Source: Pararhizobium sp. A13
Lineage (GTDB): Bacteria; Pseudomonadota; Alphaproteobacteria; Rhizobiales; Rhizobiaceae
Assembly: GCF_040126305.1 (NCBI RefSeq)
Contig: NZ_CP149510.1
Span: 3,049,001-3,113,000, forward strand
Reading direction: 5' to 3'
DNA: 64,000 bases
Position 1 is the stretch's first letter; each line of letters opens with the position of its first letter. The notes under the pieces were generated by a model that saw only the letters and a program-made list of their open reading frames with translations, searched no databases and had not been told where the DNA came from. Made by a program: the position numbers and the translations under genes. Of the stretch, positions 9,524 through 17,893 are shown one piece after another.

Positions 9524-10548
9524 ATTATGCGGAACCGGCGACGAAGCTTGAACACAAGGGATACAATCGGGGCCTGATCCTTGGCCTGACCATGGCTGAA
9601 TCCATGCTGTTGCTGGTTTTCTGTCTCCTGCTTGTGGCGGCAGCGATCATCAACGCGGAGCGAACGAAAGCGCGTGATGCCGAAAAGGCATTGGAAAAGA
9701 CTAAGATCGAAATGGCCTCGCTCAGAACCAAGGACAAGCAGGCTGAAGAGGCCGCGAAGCAACTGAGGGACAAGCTCGCTGCACTGGAGAACCAGCTCCG
9801 GTCTGTCAGTCTTATTCCAGCTGACCGTGCGAAGTTCGAAAAGGAATGGCGCGATCTTGTCGATGCCAATACCGAACTCCAGCGTTTGAAGAAGGAGGGG
9901 GTCACTGCTGAAAAGTTGGCTGAACTCCAAAGGGCTGCGGACGCGCTCCAGGCAACGGTCACTGTGCTGAAGGACAGTGGTCTTTCAACCACGGATGCCA
10001 AGGTGCTTGCGGACCGATTAAAAGTCCTTTTGGAGAATGAGCAAAAACAGGCTCAATCCAAACCACACGAGTGGCCGCCGATCATCAATCTGAGTGAGGC
10101 CGGAGGATATTTCTTCCAGTCTGGTAGCGCAGAACTGGCGGGGCCATTTGAAGAAAAGCTGCGTGGGTCCATTTCCGACCAGATCGCGCAGAGCCTTGAG
10201 CAGTATCAGGTCGATATCATTGAGGTCATCGGCCATACTGACGAGCAACCGATTTCACGGGCGACCTCCAATCTCGATCAGAGCTTTATCGCCGTGCTCG
10301 CAGGCAAGAAGCCGATTTCGGGGGTCCTACCTGCTGACAATGCTGGCCTTGGCCTGGCCCGGGCAATCGCAGTCGCTAATGTTCTGAAGGCGGATGGTAA
10401 GTTGAAAGGGGCTACGATTCTTCCGATGTCAGCGGCTCAGCTGGTGCTCCCAGGCGACACTCTGACGACAGGGCAAGCGGGCAATGTTGAATCCCGCCGC
10501 CGTATCGAAATCCGCATCCGCCGTCGCAATGCGTCGATAACTCCGTAG
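9517..10548 (+). CDS. ZorB/MotB-like OmpA-domain membrane protein; operon gene 4
   Basis: A 343-residue protein: a short N-terminal tail, one transmembrane helix near 26-48 (ESMLLLVFCLLLVAAAI), a coiled coil (about 50-180), then an OmpA/MotB peptidoglycan-binding domain (about 190-335). Diagnostic phrases are FFQSGSAEL, IIEVIGHTDEQPI, GLARAIAVANVL and a terminal ESRRRIEIRIRR. This is the architecture of ZorB and MotB: anchor in the wall, helix pairing with the stator. In MotB/ZorB the helix carries a proton-binding Asp; here the segment shows a Glu at its start (residue about 26) instead, which is worth checking. The ATG overlaps the previous gene by 7 bases. Confidence 0.75.
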   Translation: MVDYAEPATKLEHKGYNRGLILGLTMAESMLLLVFCLLLVAAAIINAERTKARDAEKALEKTKIEMASLRTKDKQAEEAAKQLRDKLAALENQLRSVSLIPADRAKFEKEWRDLVDANTELQRLKKEGVTAEKLAELQRAADALQATVTVLKDSGLSTTDAKVLADRLKVLLENEQKQAQSKPHEWPPIINLSEAGGYFFQSGSAELAGPFEEKLRGSISDQIAQSLEQYQVDIIEVIGHTDEQPISRATSNLDQSFIAVLAGKKPISGVLPADNAGLGLARAIAVANVLKADGKLKGATILPMSAAQLVLPGDTLTTGQAGNVESRRRIEIRIRRRNASITP

Positions 10549-10552
10549 TCGG

Positions 10553-11209
10553 TCAGCGCCCCCAGAAGGGCGCTCTCCATCCGGCTTCTACGGCTTCCTT
10601 CTCGGTGCAGAACCAGCGCTCGCCCTGTTTGATACTGACCTTCGTGCGCCCGTACCAAGGTGACCAGGGCGCGTGGTAGATGTGACCGTTGTCTGAAATG
10701 TTGCCCTTGATCGGGCAACCGTCGGGCGCGGCCTGCTTTGCAACGTCCCATTTATGGGCGCGATAATCCCAAGGCGCTTCGGTCTCCGCCTGCCAGATGC
10801 CAACGTGGTTCTGATGAGCGATTTCTTCCAGGTCCGCGTAGTCCTCTGAATATTTGCGGAACGCCCATGCGTGTCCGGTCTGGACCATGGCGGCATTGAG
10901 GTTCGTCGACCCAACCTTGCAAACACCGATGGTCCGACCGTAACCATCTTGGCCACGATTGTCGCACGAGACGTCCTTGCCAAGAGCAAGAGCTTCCATC
11001 GCTGCTATCGCTTCCTGCCCGCAAGCCCAAGCTTTTCCATTTGCAGAATTGCACTTTTGTCCCGCCTCGGGAGCGTCGATACCGTGAAGACGATAGACGA
11101 CGCCGGAAACCTCCACGGTGTCGCCGTCGACGACTCGAATGCTCGAAGATGCCTGGAGCGCAGACGTATATAGCCCGACAATGAGCGACCCGAAGATTAA
11201 AGCCCTCAC
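10553..11209 (-). CDS. Secreted thermonuclease (SNase-like) with C-terminal cysteine domain
   Basis: A 218-residue exported nuclease. The GTG at 11209 is chosen because GGAGG lies four bases upstream and the sequence then begins with a signal peptide (VRALIFGSLIVGLYTSALQA). The SNase core has RVVDGDTVEVSG, RLHGIDAPE and DGYGRTIGVC, supplying the acidic metal-binding and two arginine positions of the staphylococcal nuclease active site. A C-terminal domain follows (GCPIKGNIS, IYHAPWSPWY, GERWFCTEKEAVEAGWR) of the type often fused to such nucleases. It converges with the preceding operon, with stops five bases apart. A decayed paralogue lies near 26.3 kb. Confidence 0.88.
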   Translation of the reverse strand: MRALIFGSLIVGLYTSALQASSSIRVVDGDTVEVSGVVYRLHGIDAPEAGQKCNSANGKAWACGQEAIAAMEALALGKDVSCDNRGQDGYGRTIGVCKVGSTNLNAAMVQTGHAWAFRKYSEDYADLEEIAHQNHVGIWQAETEAPWDYRAHKWDVAKQAAPDGCPIKGNISDNGHIYHAPWSPWYGRTKVSIKQGERWFCTEKEAVEAGWRAPFWGR

Positions 11210-11232
11210 TTGGCCTCCGATGCTGGTTGTGA

Positions 11233-12057
11233 TCACTTCCACTTCGCCGCCCAGTTTCGAAGCGCTGCTCTTGGCCTCTCCGGCCATGACTTGACCTCCG
11301 GATTCACCTTAATCTTCTGCCCGGACGGCTTCCAAGCGAGGTAAATGGTTTTGTGAGGGATATCCGCGATGACGATGGCTTCTTGGTCTAGGCACATGTG
11401 GCGGGAACAAGAGGTGCCCACGAAAAGATCGCCATCATATTTGCCGGAGCCAACACCCATCAAGATGTCATTCACCAGCGTAGCGTCAGGTCCTGCCAAT
11501 CGAGTTATCTCTTCGTTCAGCTCTGCATAGTCGAGCAGGTCTGCGGGGTGAGAGGCGGTTCGCTCCCGTAGTTGAGGCCACCCTTTCGATACGTCGGCAA
11601 CAAAAGCTGCGCTCTCCGCTTCCTTGATGCCGTCAGACGGCGTCCATGTCCACCGTTTGCCGGGTTCATTCGGAGTGGGAGCGGTCGATAACGTCAAGGC
11701 GATATCAGACGCTTCCACTTTGACACCAAAACAAGTGTCCAACGGCCCATCGAGACGAGGGGATTCGTTTCGCGGAAAGGAAACAATAAATGGAGCCCCT
11801 TCGCATGCGTTTCCGCCCCCCGACGATGTTCCCACCACGGTAGGTGTGCCATTGATGACGTAAATTTCATCGAGGTCGAGGTAATAGTTGCGAAGAACTT
11901 CGCGTTCATCAATCTCAAGTTTAAATTGGTCGCCAGATGGAGAGATCGAAACCTGGTGGCCGAAAAGGGTCATTGCGAATGGAGACGAACTGGCAACCGT
12001 CGCGTAAACAAACATTGGCACTGCAGCAACCAGTGCGAACCAGGGAGATTTTGGCAT
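11233..12057 (-). CDS. Exported protein of unknown function
   Basis: Unrecognised; 274 residues from the ATG at 12057. The N-terminus MPKSPWFALVAAVPMFVYATVASS is signal-peptide-like, so the protein is probably periplasmic. Cys residues (ACEGAP, DTCFGV, TSCSRHMC) suggest disulfides, consistent with export. The body is soluble and mixed alpha/beta. It ends 24 bases upstream of the thermonuclease start, and both are exported, so they may form a unit. Confidence 0.6.
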   Translation of the reverse strand: MPKSPWFALVAAVPMFVYATVASSSPFAMTLFGHQVSISPSGDQFKLEIDEREVLRNYYLDLDEIYVINGTPTVVGTSSGGGNACEGAPFIVSFPRNESPRLDGPLDTCFGVKVEASDIALTLSTAPTPNEPGKRWTWTPSDGIKEAESAAFVADVSKGWPQLRERTASHPADLLDYAELNEEITRLAGPDATLVNDILMGVGSGKYDGDLFVGTSCSRHMCLDQEAIVIADIPHKTIYLAWKPSGQKIKVNPEVKSWPERPRAALRNWAAKWK

Positions 12058-12237
12058 TTTGGGTATCCAAAAATATCGGGGTCTGTGTATTCTATTGTAA
12101 GGTCTCAAAAGCAATCATGACTCGCAGCTCTCTCGCATAACTGGCTGATAAGGCTTTGTTTTTTGCCTTAGAAGATCAGAGTCTCAGGTCAGGGCCATTA
12201 TAGGATGTTGGCTTGCTCGCGTTTCGATCAACAATTT

Positions 12238-13200
12238 TTAAGATCGACCCAGTTCACCAGCCTTGGGCCTTCCAATTGCCTTGAGCCTACCCAGACCGAG
12301 TCTTTCGATAAGCTGCTTTTCACGTGCACGCCATCTTAATATTTTCTGTGCCTGGTCGAATCCAAAGGCAAATAGCCGAGGGTTTTTGTCGACATGCAGG
12401 GGCACGGTTCCGTCAGCGAGACCTTGCAAACGATTGACATGCTCGCTGTCGATGCCGACGACGCCAAGTTCGGTTCGGAGCCGGGCCAGTCTGAGATTGA
12501 ATGCACAGACATTGCGGAACGCCGCAAGGAGTTCGGCTTCTCGCTTCAATATTTGATCCTCGTAGCGATCAAGCTGCTCAAAGACCTCATCGTTGAACAG
12601 CTGTGCGTTGCTGTAGTGCTTGGCCTCCCAAAAGACCAATGCGTAGCCCCCGGCAGCTTCCTCAAGGCGTACGATGTCAATGCGATCCTGCATTCTTCCC
12701 TGTCGTTGCTCCGTGGTCGTTGGGACGCTGTCCGCCGGGGGCGCGTTGTCCCTCATCAGGGCGACCTCGACATCGACAACCAGTGGGTCGTCCTTGATTG
12801 CTCGGTAAACACCGAAGTTCTCCATCCCGGAGTAGTAAGTGGCGGCCTTCTTGATTTGCTGAAGGGAAACACCCTCCCGGTATCGCCCTTGCATATAGGC
12901 GCTCGGCTCATACGCAAAATCTGACTTCCGCAGATTGATATATGGGCTCTTAGGAACGTCGATCATGAGGTATTTGACGTGTGTCTGCGCTTCAATGTCG
13001 TCGCCACTAAAATCGATGCGATAGATCAGAGCGCCTTGGTGGTAGACATCGATGCGGTCATTGCGAAGCGCGAAGAAAAGATCGCGATCCTTGAGTGCAT
13101 CGCGCAGCCATGCGCCGTCGGGACCAGAAACAGCTGTTTCGAGCAGTCCTATTTTCTCGTCATTGATAAAACGAGTGAATCGCCACGCTGCGCTATCCAT
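12238..13200 (-). CDS. Unknown protein with PD-(D/E)XK-like motif
   Basis: Family not recognised. The ATG at 13200 is chosen because AAGGGG precedes it and the upstream extension reads like noncoding sequence; this gives 320 residues. Around residues 170-200 the sequence RIDIVRLEE, then YALVFWEAKHYSN, has the spacing of a PD-(D/E)XK nuclease core (Asp ... Glu-x-Lys after a beta strand). A helical stretch rich in Arg/Leu follows. This suggests a nuclease or a nuclease-derived fold, in keeping with a defence island, but no function is shown. It stands alone on the minus strand. Confidence 0.55.
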   Translation of the reverse strand: MDSAAWRFTRFINDEKIGLLETAVSGPDGAWLRDALKDRDLFFALRNDRIDVYHQGALIYRIDFSGDDIEAQTHVKYLMIDVPKSPYINLRKSDFAYEPSAYMQGRYREGVSLQQIKKAATYYSGMENFGVYRAIKDDPLVVDVEVALMRDNAPPADSVPTTTEQRQGRMQDRIDIVRLEEAAGGYALVFWEAKHYSNAQLFNDEVFEQLDRYEDQILKREAELLAAFRNVCAFNLRLARLRTELGVVGIDSEHVNRLQGLADGTVPLHVDKNPRLFAFGFDQAQKILRWRAREKQLIERLGLGRLKAIGRPKAGELGRS

Positions 13201-13421
13201 CGAAGCCCCTTTTTTTTGAACGTCGTGAATTGAACCGTTGCTCGTCATCAAGGCGGACAATGGGGTATCACAACCACGATGGCTAGGGATATCGAAACAC
13301 GCTCGCGAGACAGTTGTGAAGAGGTGAAGAATTAGAGCCGTGGTTACCACCACCTGATACTTCACGGCACGTCGTCATGTTCATTACGCTTGAGGACGCC
13401 GACGATTAATGTGTTGGGCTG

Positions 13422-14195
13422 TCATCGCGGTTCGGTCTGATAGGCCACCTGAGCCACCACCTTCGTCGCGTCGCCACGCCCCTTGTACCTACCGATGAGT
13501 TGGCCCTTTTCCTCCGCCACTGGTTCGTCAACTCGGTGAAGGTCCCATTTTTTGTCGGAAGTAGGCGTTAGACGGTACGTCCGCCCATTCGTTCGACAAT
13601 ACCACTGTGATGCTTTTCCCAGTTGAGTCCACTTACAATCAGCACCAGATAGTAGCCGCTGTTCCGCCATCAAACGCTCCTCCTCGCGCATCCGCCTATA
13701 TCGTTGCTCACGCTCTAGACGGAGACGTTCTTCCTCGCGCTCAACGTGCTCTGCTAAAAGTCCGATTATAGCGGGAAGCTCAGTACCGTCGGCTTTTTCT
13801 CTAGCGAACAACGCAAGGCAGCCATCTTTTAGATCATCGTTCGGATACGAGGCGTAAGGTTCCTCCTCGAATGCTCTTAATCTCTGCGCGACATCGGTCA
13901 TCGTGAGAGACGGACCAGGCAGCCCGTTTAAGTATTCCCGTAAATCGTCAATTGGAATCCAACACCCGAGCGCAGACTTCAGCAGTGTTTCTCGCTCACC
14001 TTCCCATTTTTGCCAGATGCCGCTCTGGCGATCCAAGCGTTTCACAATGACCTTCGCCACGTTTATCAAAGAGTGCGGGTCACGAAGATGGCGAAGAGAC
14101 GGGCTCTTCACGTAGTCGTCCAGAATGCCCTTCACTGCCCAAATGCGATCATCATTTGTCATGAGCGCCAGCTTTCCACCTCTTCCAACCAACAT
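13422..14195 (-). CDS. Unknown protein with Glu/Arg-rich helix
   Basis: Unrecognised; 257 residues from the ATG at 14195, which follows GGGATGGGAG (a second ATG at 14162 is possible). The N-terminal half is helical. Residues about 155-195 are an extremely charged helix (repeated EREEER/RRMREEER). The last 70 residues form a small domain (CKWTQLGKASQWYCRTNGRTYRL) of possible beta structure. It is transcribed divergently from the hxs operon, about 157 bases apart, so the two promoters share that gap. Confidence 0.5.
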   Translation of the reverse strand: MLVGRGGKLALMTNDDRIWAVKGILDDYVKSPSLRHLRDPHSLINVAKVIVKRLDRQSGIWQKWEGERETLLKSALGCWIPIDDLREYLNGLPGPSLTMTDVAQRLRAFEEEPYASYPNDDLKDGCLALFAREKADGTELPAIIGLLAEHVEREEERLRLEREQRYRRMREEERLMAEQRLLSGADCKWTQLGKASQWYCRTNGRTYRLTPTSDKKWDLHRVDEPVAEEKGQLIGRYKGRGDATKVVAQVAYQTEPR

Positions 14196-14351
14196 CTCCC
14201 ATCCCAAGATGTCCTCCTCGTGGCATATTCTCCACCCCGCGCTGCGCACCACCACGACGGTGTTCAACATACCGCGAACAAAACTCTTGCGCGAACGCGC
14301 ACTCTGCTACAGCTTAAGAGCCAGAGAAGCTTATTGCGGTGGGGGCTGGCA

Positions 14352-14618
14352 ATGCTGGATCAACCAGGGCAGCGTGCTTGCAAAATGGCCATAGGCCCAG
14401 AGTTTCGGCCATATCTTTTCGACGCCATCATGCGCTTTTCCTATCTGCATCCGTCGGTTCGGGTGGCCGTCGATACTGATGTGATGCTTACTGGAGGGGA
14501 AGGCACTGACGTGGCTGACCTTATCCGAGATTTCCATTTCACTCTTTGTCGACAGAAAATCTACGCCGAAACTCTGCCGCTGCGGCGAACTCTCATCGAG
14601 AGTGTGATGGGCAGATGA
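14352..14618 (+). CDS. hxsD: His-Xaa-Ser system protein HxsD
   Basis: Small cytoplasmic protein found only with the hxs radical SAM genes. The 88 residues end with DLIRDFHFTLCRQKIYAETL and PLRRTLIESVMG, matching the family's conserved C-terminal pattern of an acidic-aromatic helix followed by a xETxxxRxxLIxxA-type helix. I chose the ATG at 14352, preceded by a GTGGGG purine run; an ATG at 14385 would give 77 residues. The stop overlaps hxsB as ATGA. Its role is unknown; it may help present the precursor to the maturases. Identification depends mainly on position plus the C-terminal motif. Confidence 0.75.
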   Translation: MLDQPGQRACKMAIGPEFRPYLFDAIMRFSYLHPSVRVAVDTDVMLTGGEGTDVADLIRDFHFTLCRQKIYAETLPLRRTLIESVMGR

Positions 14619-16024
14619 CCGTCTTCCCACTGAAATTTAGGCCTTCTAGCGATGGCGCGTTGCTCTTCGCAGACGACGCAGGCGGGTATTTCAAAGCCGA
14701 CAACGCTTTTCTGGAACGCTATGTGGGAGACAGGCTCAACCCCGGCGACAGACGGTTCCTCAGTGAGAACGGCCACTCCTTCGAAGAGATCGATGATCTG
14801 GCGTATACCGGCTTCGCCTACCGGTGGGCCAACCGGCTCTACGCGCCGACCGAACTAGATTACGTCATCCTCGTTCCGACGTTGCGCTGCAACCTTGCCT
14901 GCGGCTATTGCCAGGTATCTCGGGTCAACGAACAGACGCCCGGTTTCGACTGGGACGAAAGCACGTTGAGCGCGGTCTTTGCTTTTCTCGACAATCTCCC
15001 GACGAACCGACTAAAGGTCGAGTTCCAAGGCGGTGAGCCGCTTCTGAAATTGGACATGCTGCAGCGGGTTCGCGATTTCTGTCGCAATCGCTTCGCCCAG
15101 ACCGAATTTGTCGTTTGCACAAATTTGCAGACGGTCAGCGATGAGGCTTGGGCGTTCCTGTCGGAGCGGGATACGTTCATCAGTACGTCCCTCGATGCCA
15201 ATGCGCAGACACATCAGCGCCAGCGCACCGTGACTTCGGAGAGAACAAACGAGTTTTTAGACAACTTGCGCCGGGCCGTCGATGGGTTCGGGGCGGGGAA
15301 AGTCTCGGCGCTTCCAACGCTCGATATTCGGAATTTGCCCGATCCCACGTCGGTTATCGAGAGCTTTTTGTCATTCGGCTTGCGGTCCATCTATCTGCGA
15401 CCGGTCAACTACCAAGGCTTCGCCCGCAAGCGTTTTGCCGCCAAGGACACGACGGCTGCCTGGAATGCCTATCATTCGACCTTCATCGATGCGCTCATCG
15501 AACACAATTGGACCGCCGCAGAGCCGGTTGAGGAATACTATTTCTCCCACTGTTTACGGCGTGTGCTTCGGTCCGGCCACAATGGACATGTTGATCTGCG
15601 GAACCCGAATATCCTGGGGCGCAGCTATCTTGCTATCGACTACGACGGTACCTTCTATCCAACCGATGAGGCCCGAATGGTTACCCGCGTCGGCCAGCTC
15701 GACCTGTCGATGGGAAACGTTCACACCGGCCTGGACAGGGCTGCCGTCGATGCACTCAACGACGAGGCTTCTAACAATTTTCACCCTGACTGCATCCACT
15801 GCCCTTATCAGGCTTATTGCGGAGTGGACCTGGTCGATGACCTGTCGCGCTATGGCCGCATCGATGTGCCAAAGCACCTCACGGATTTCTGCCAGCGGCA
15901 CACACACATCTTCGACAAGGTTTTTGAACTGATCTATTCCACTGATCCAAAGGCGCAGAAATCTCTGGCGCTTTGGGCGGGGATGCCTGAATACGAACCC
16001 GCGCTGGCGAAGGTCCATCAATGA
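14615..16024 (+). CDS. hxsB: His-Xaa-Ser system radical SAM maturase HxsB
   Basis: Radical SAM enzyme of 469 residues. The cluster motif CNLACGYC (CxxxCxxC, near residue 92) binds the [4Fe-4S] that cleaves S-adenosylmethionine. FQGGEPLL near 135 is the SAM-binding GGE motif. The C-terminal part has CIHCPYQAYCGV and a later Cys (DFCQRH), as in SPASM-type auxiliary-cluster regions of peptide-modifying enzymes. It probably modifies HxsA. The ATG at 14615 overlaps hxsD as ATGA; a longer frame from 14546 would run through hxsD and is not used. The stop overlaps hxsC, again ATGA. Confidence 0.93.
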   Translation: MTVFPLKFRPSSDGALLFADDAGGYFKADNAFLERYVGDRLNPGDRRFLSENGHSFEEIDDLAYTGFAYRWANRLYAPTELDYVILVPTLRCNLACGYCQVSRVNEQTPGFDWDESTLSAVFAFLDNLPTNRLKVEFQGGEPLLKLDMLQRVRDFCRNRFAQTEFVVCTNLQTVSDEAWAFLSERDTFISTSLDANAQTHQRQRTVTSERTNEFLDNLRRAVDGFGAGKVSALPTLDIRNLPDPTSVIESFLSFGLRSIYLRPVNYQGFARKRFAAKDTTAAWNAYHSTFIDALIEHNWTAAEPVEEYYFSHCLRRVLRSGHNGHVDLRNPNILGRSYLAIDYDGTFYPTDEARMVTRVGQLDLSMGNVHTGLDRAAVDALNDEASNNFHPDCIHCPYQAYCGVDLVDDLSRYGRIDVPKHLTDFCQRHTHIFDKVFELIYSTDPKAQKSLALWAGMPEYEPALAKVHQ

Positions 16025-17109
16025 TCGACCTTCGGCTAAAAATCGATCCATTGCCGATAGTCGAGCCGTTGGTGCTGCGGCTATGTGAAAGCGAGCGGAC
16101 CGATCCTTCCGGGCACGATGCTCATCTCATCCGACGGGAACGAGACTATCGCGAGTACGAATATCTCGGCTTTTCAGTTCTGGTTCACGCCACCGAAGAT
16201 ATGCCGCTGGATGGCGATGTGCTTCTGATCGTGCCAGGGCAGGGGAGTGCGCACCGGCTCATTCGAGCCTCGTCAAAACACAACACGCTGCTGGTAACAG
16301 AACAATGCGATCAGCTGTGTGTCATGTGCTCGCAGCCGCCGAAAAAGCATCATGTCGATCTCTTCGACCAGTTCGCTATTGCCGCGACGTTGGCCCCATC
16401 TGGAGCCTATATCGGGATATCCGGCGGTGAACCGCTGCTGCACAAGGATCGGTTATTCGAATTTCTGGCGTCTGCGGCCTCCGCTCGCCCTGACCTGCGT
16501 TTCCATGTTTTGACCAACGCGCAGCATTTCGAGCCGGACGACGTCGGCCGCCTCGATGCAATCGGCCTTGATCGCGTCCTGTGGGGTGTTCCCCTCTATG
16601 CGTCTGAAGCCGAACTGCACGACCACATCGTGGGCAAACCAGGAGCGTTTCACCGACTGGAGCGCAACCTTTCTCTTCTGACGCGTGCCGGAGCTTCCGT
16701 TGAGTTGCGAACGGTGGTGACCCAGCAGAACTGGGAGAACCTGCGAGGCCTGGCGAACTACGTCGTCAATCGGACGCCGTTCGTTTCTGTGTGGGCACTG
16801 ATGCAACTCGAACGGATCGGCTACGGCCGGATGAATTGGCACAAGACGTTCCGGGACACGTCCGCAGACTTTACGATGATCAGGGCGGCGATCAATTTGG
16901 CAACCGCGAAGGGGGTCGCCGTCTCCCTGTTCAATTTTCCGCTTTGCTCGGTCCCGGAACCGTACCGCCAATTCGCGCCATCGACGATCTCGGATTGGAA
17001 GCGAAAATATCTCGATTTCTGTGAAGGTTGCTCCGCTCGCTCAGCTTGTGGTGGTTTTTTTGAGTGGTATAGTCACACCGAGGGGTTTAGTGAGCTGGGG
17101 CAAATATGA
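16021..17109 (+). CDS. hxsC: His-Xaa-Ser system radical SAM maturase HxsC
   Basis: Second radical SAM enzyme, 362 residues. About 90 N-terminal residues precede the cluster motif CDQLCVMC (CxxxCxxC, near residue 99); YIGISGGEPLL near 137 is the SAM-binding motif. The C-terminus has FCEGCSARSACGG, a Cys cluster that may hold an auxiliary iron-sulfur centre. Paired with HxsB it is thought to act on HxsA; the chemistry is not established to my knowledge. It shares ATGA overlaps with hxsB and hxsA, so all four proteins are made in fixed order from one mRNA. Confidence 0.93.
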   Translation: MIDLRLKIDPLPIVEPLVLRLCESERTDPSGHDAHLIRRERDYREYEYLGFSVLVHATEDMPLDGDVLLIVPGQGSAHRLIRASSKHNTLLVTEQCDQLCVMCSQPPKKHHVDLFDQFAIAATLAPSGAYIGISGGEPLLHKDRLFEFLASAASARPDLRFHVLTNAQHFEPDDVGRLDAIGLDRVLWGVPLYASEAELHDHIVGKPGAFHRLERNLSLLTRAGASVELRTVVTQQNWENLRGLANYVVNRTPFVSVWALMQLERIGYGRMNWHKTFRDTSADFTMIRAAINLATAKGVAVSLFNFPLCSVPEPYRQFAPSTISDWKRKYLDFCEGCSARSACGGFFEWYSHTEGFSELGQI

Positions 17110-17738
17110 AAAAAGGGTTGTTCCTTATACCGTCGTTTCTGGCGGCGGGATTCCTGCCGTCCAAGTCTGACGCGGCTCCGGCGACGGGGCTGGTTGCGAA
17201 GAAAACCGTCTCTGTTTCAATCTTCGAACGCTTGCGGCTCAACCACGTTTATACCCTTGCCGGGCATCGCTCACATTCAAGCCACAGGTCCCATTCCAGT
17301 CATTCTAGTCACCGCTCATCGAACGGCGGCAGCTACGTCACTCGAAGCCTGCCATTATACGACCCTACGCCGGTCATACCGAAACGACGGGTTTACCAAG
17401 CCCAGCCGGACACGTATCAGCTGGTGCCGAATACCAACCAGGTATATCAGGCGACGCCGAATACCAGCTCAACGGATTCTGATCCGACCTACTATCCGCC
17501 GATTCCACAAACGCAGGGGACCAAAGTCCTGCCGGGGAATTCCGACAAGTTTCGGCAAATCGTCATCCAGGTTCAAAACGCATTGAGCCTATATGGCTAC
17601 TACCAAGGCGTCATTGACGGGAAAATTGGACCGCAATCGAAAGTAGCGCTGGCGAAGATGCAAGAGGATTACGGTCTGAAGGTCACCGGTACGATAACGC
17701 CTGAGGTTCTCAACGCGTTGAATATCAGGGCCTATTAA
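17106..17738 (+). CDS. hxsA: His-Xaa-Ser repeat protein HxsA
   Basis: Probable substrate of HxsB/HxsC, 210 residues. The first 23 form a signal peptide ending near SDAA, so it is exported. Residues 54-71 are six uninterrupted His-Xaa-Ser triplets with Xaa being Arg or Ser, the repeat that names the system. A Pro/Tyr/Gln/Thr-rich linker (80-150) follows. A C-terminal peptidoglycan-binding domain (about 152-207; VQNALSLYGYYQGVIDGKIG, ALAKMQEDYGL) should hold it at the cell wall. The start overlaps hxsC as ATGA. The maturation product and its role are unknown. Confidence 0.92.
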   Translation: MKKGLFLIPSFLAAGFLPSKSDAAPATGLVAKKTVSVSIFERLRLNHVYTLAGHRSHSSHRSHSSHSSHRSSNGGSYVTRSLPLYDPTPVIPKRRVYQAQPDTYQLVPNTNQVYQATPNTSSTDSDPTYYPPIPQTQGTKVLPGNSDKFRQIVIQVQNALSLYGYYQGVIDGKIGPQSKVALAKMQEDYGLKVTGTITPEVLNALNIRAY

Positions 17739-17811
17739 TGGCTACGGCTGATTTGATCCATATCGCGCCACGTGCAGGTACTATGGCGGCTCTTGCGATG
17801 TTTGATCACGT

Positions 17812-17871
17812 TAACCTGACAGGATGCCATCGACCTTTATCTATCCTGGATCGAACAAAGCTGGCATAGGA
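17812..17871. repeat. 60-bp dispersed repeat, copy A
   Basis: About 60 bases downstream of hxsA recur at 25045-25107 with only a few differences; the shared core includes GGATGCCATCGACCTTTA and CTATCCTGGATCGAACAAAG. Neither copy is in a recognised gene, although a 43-codon frame starting at the hxsA stop (17738, TAATG) runs through this copy. Confidence 0.8.
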
Positions 17872-17893
17872 CGTTATTAGGGGTGGCGAAGCG

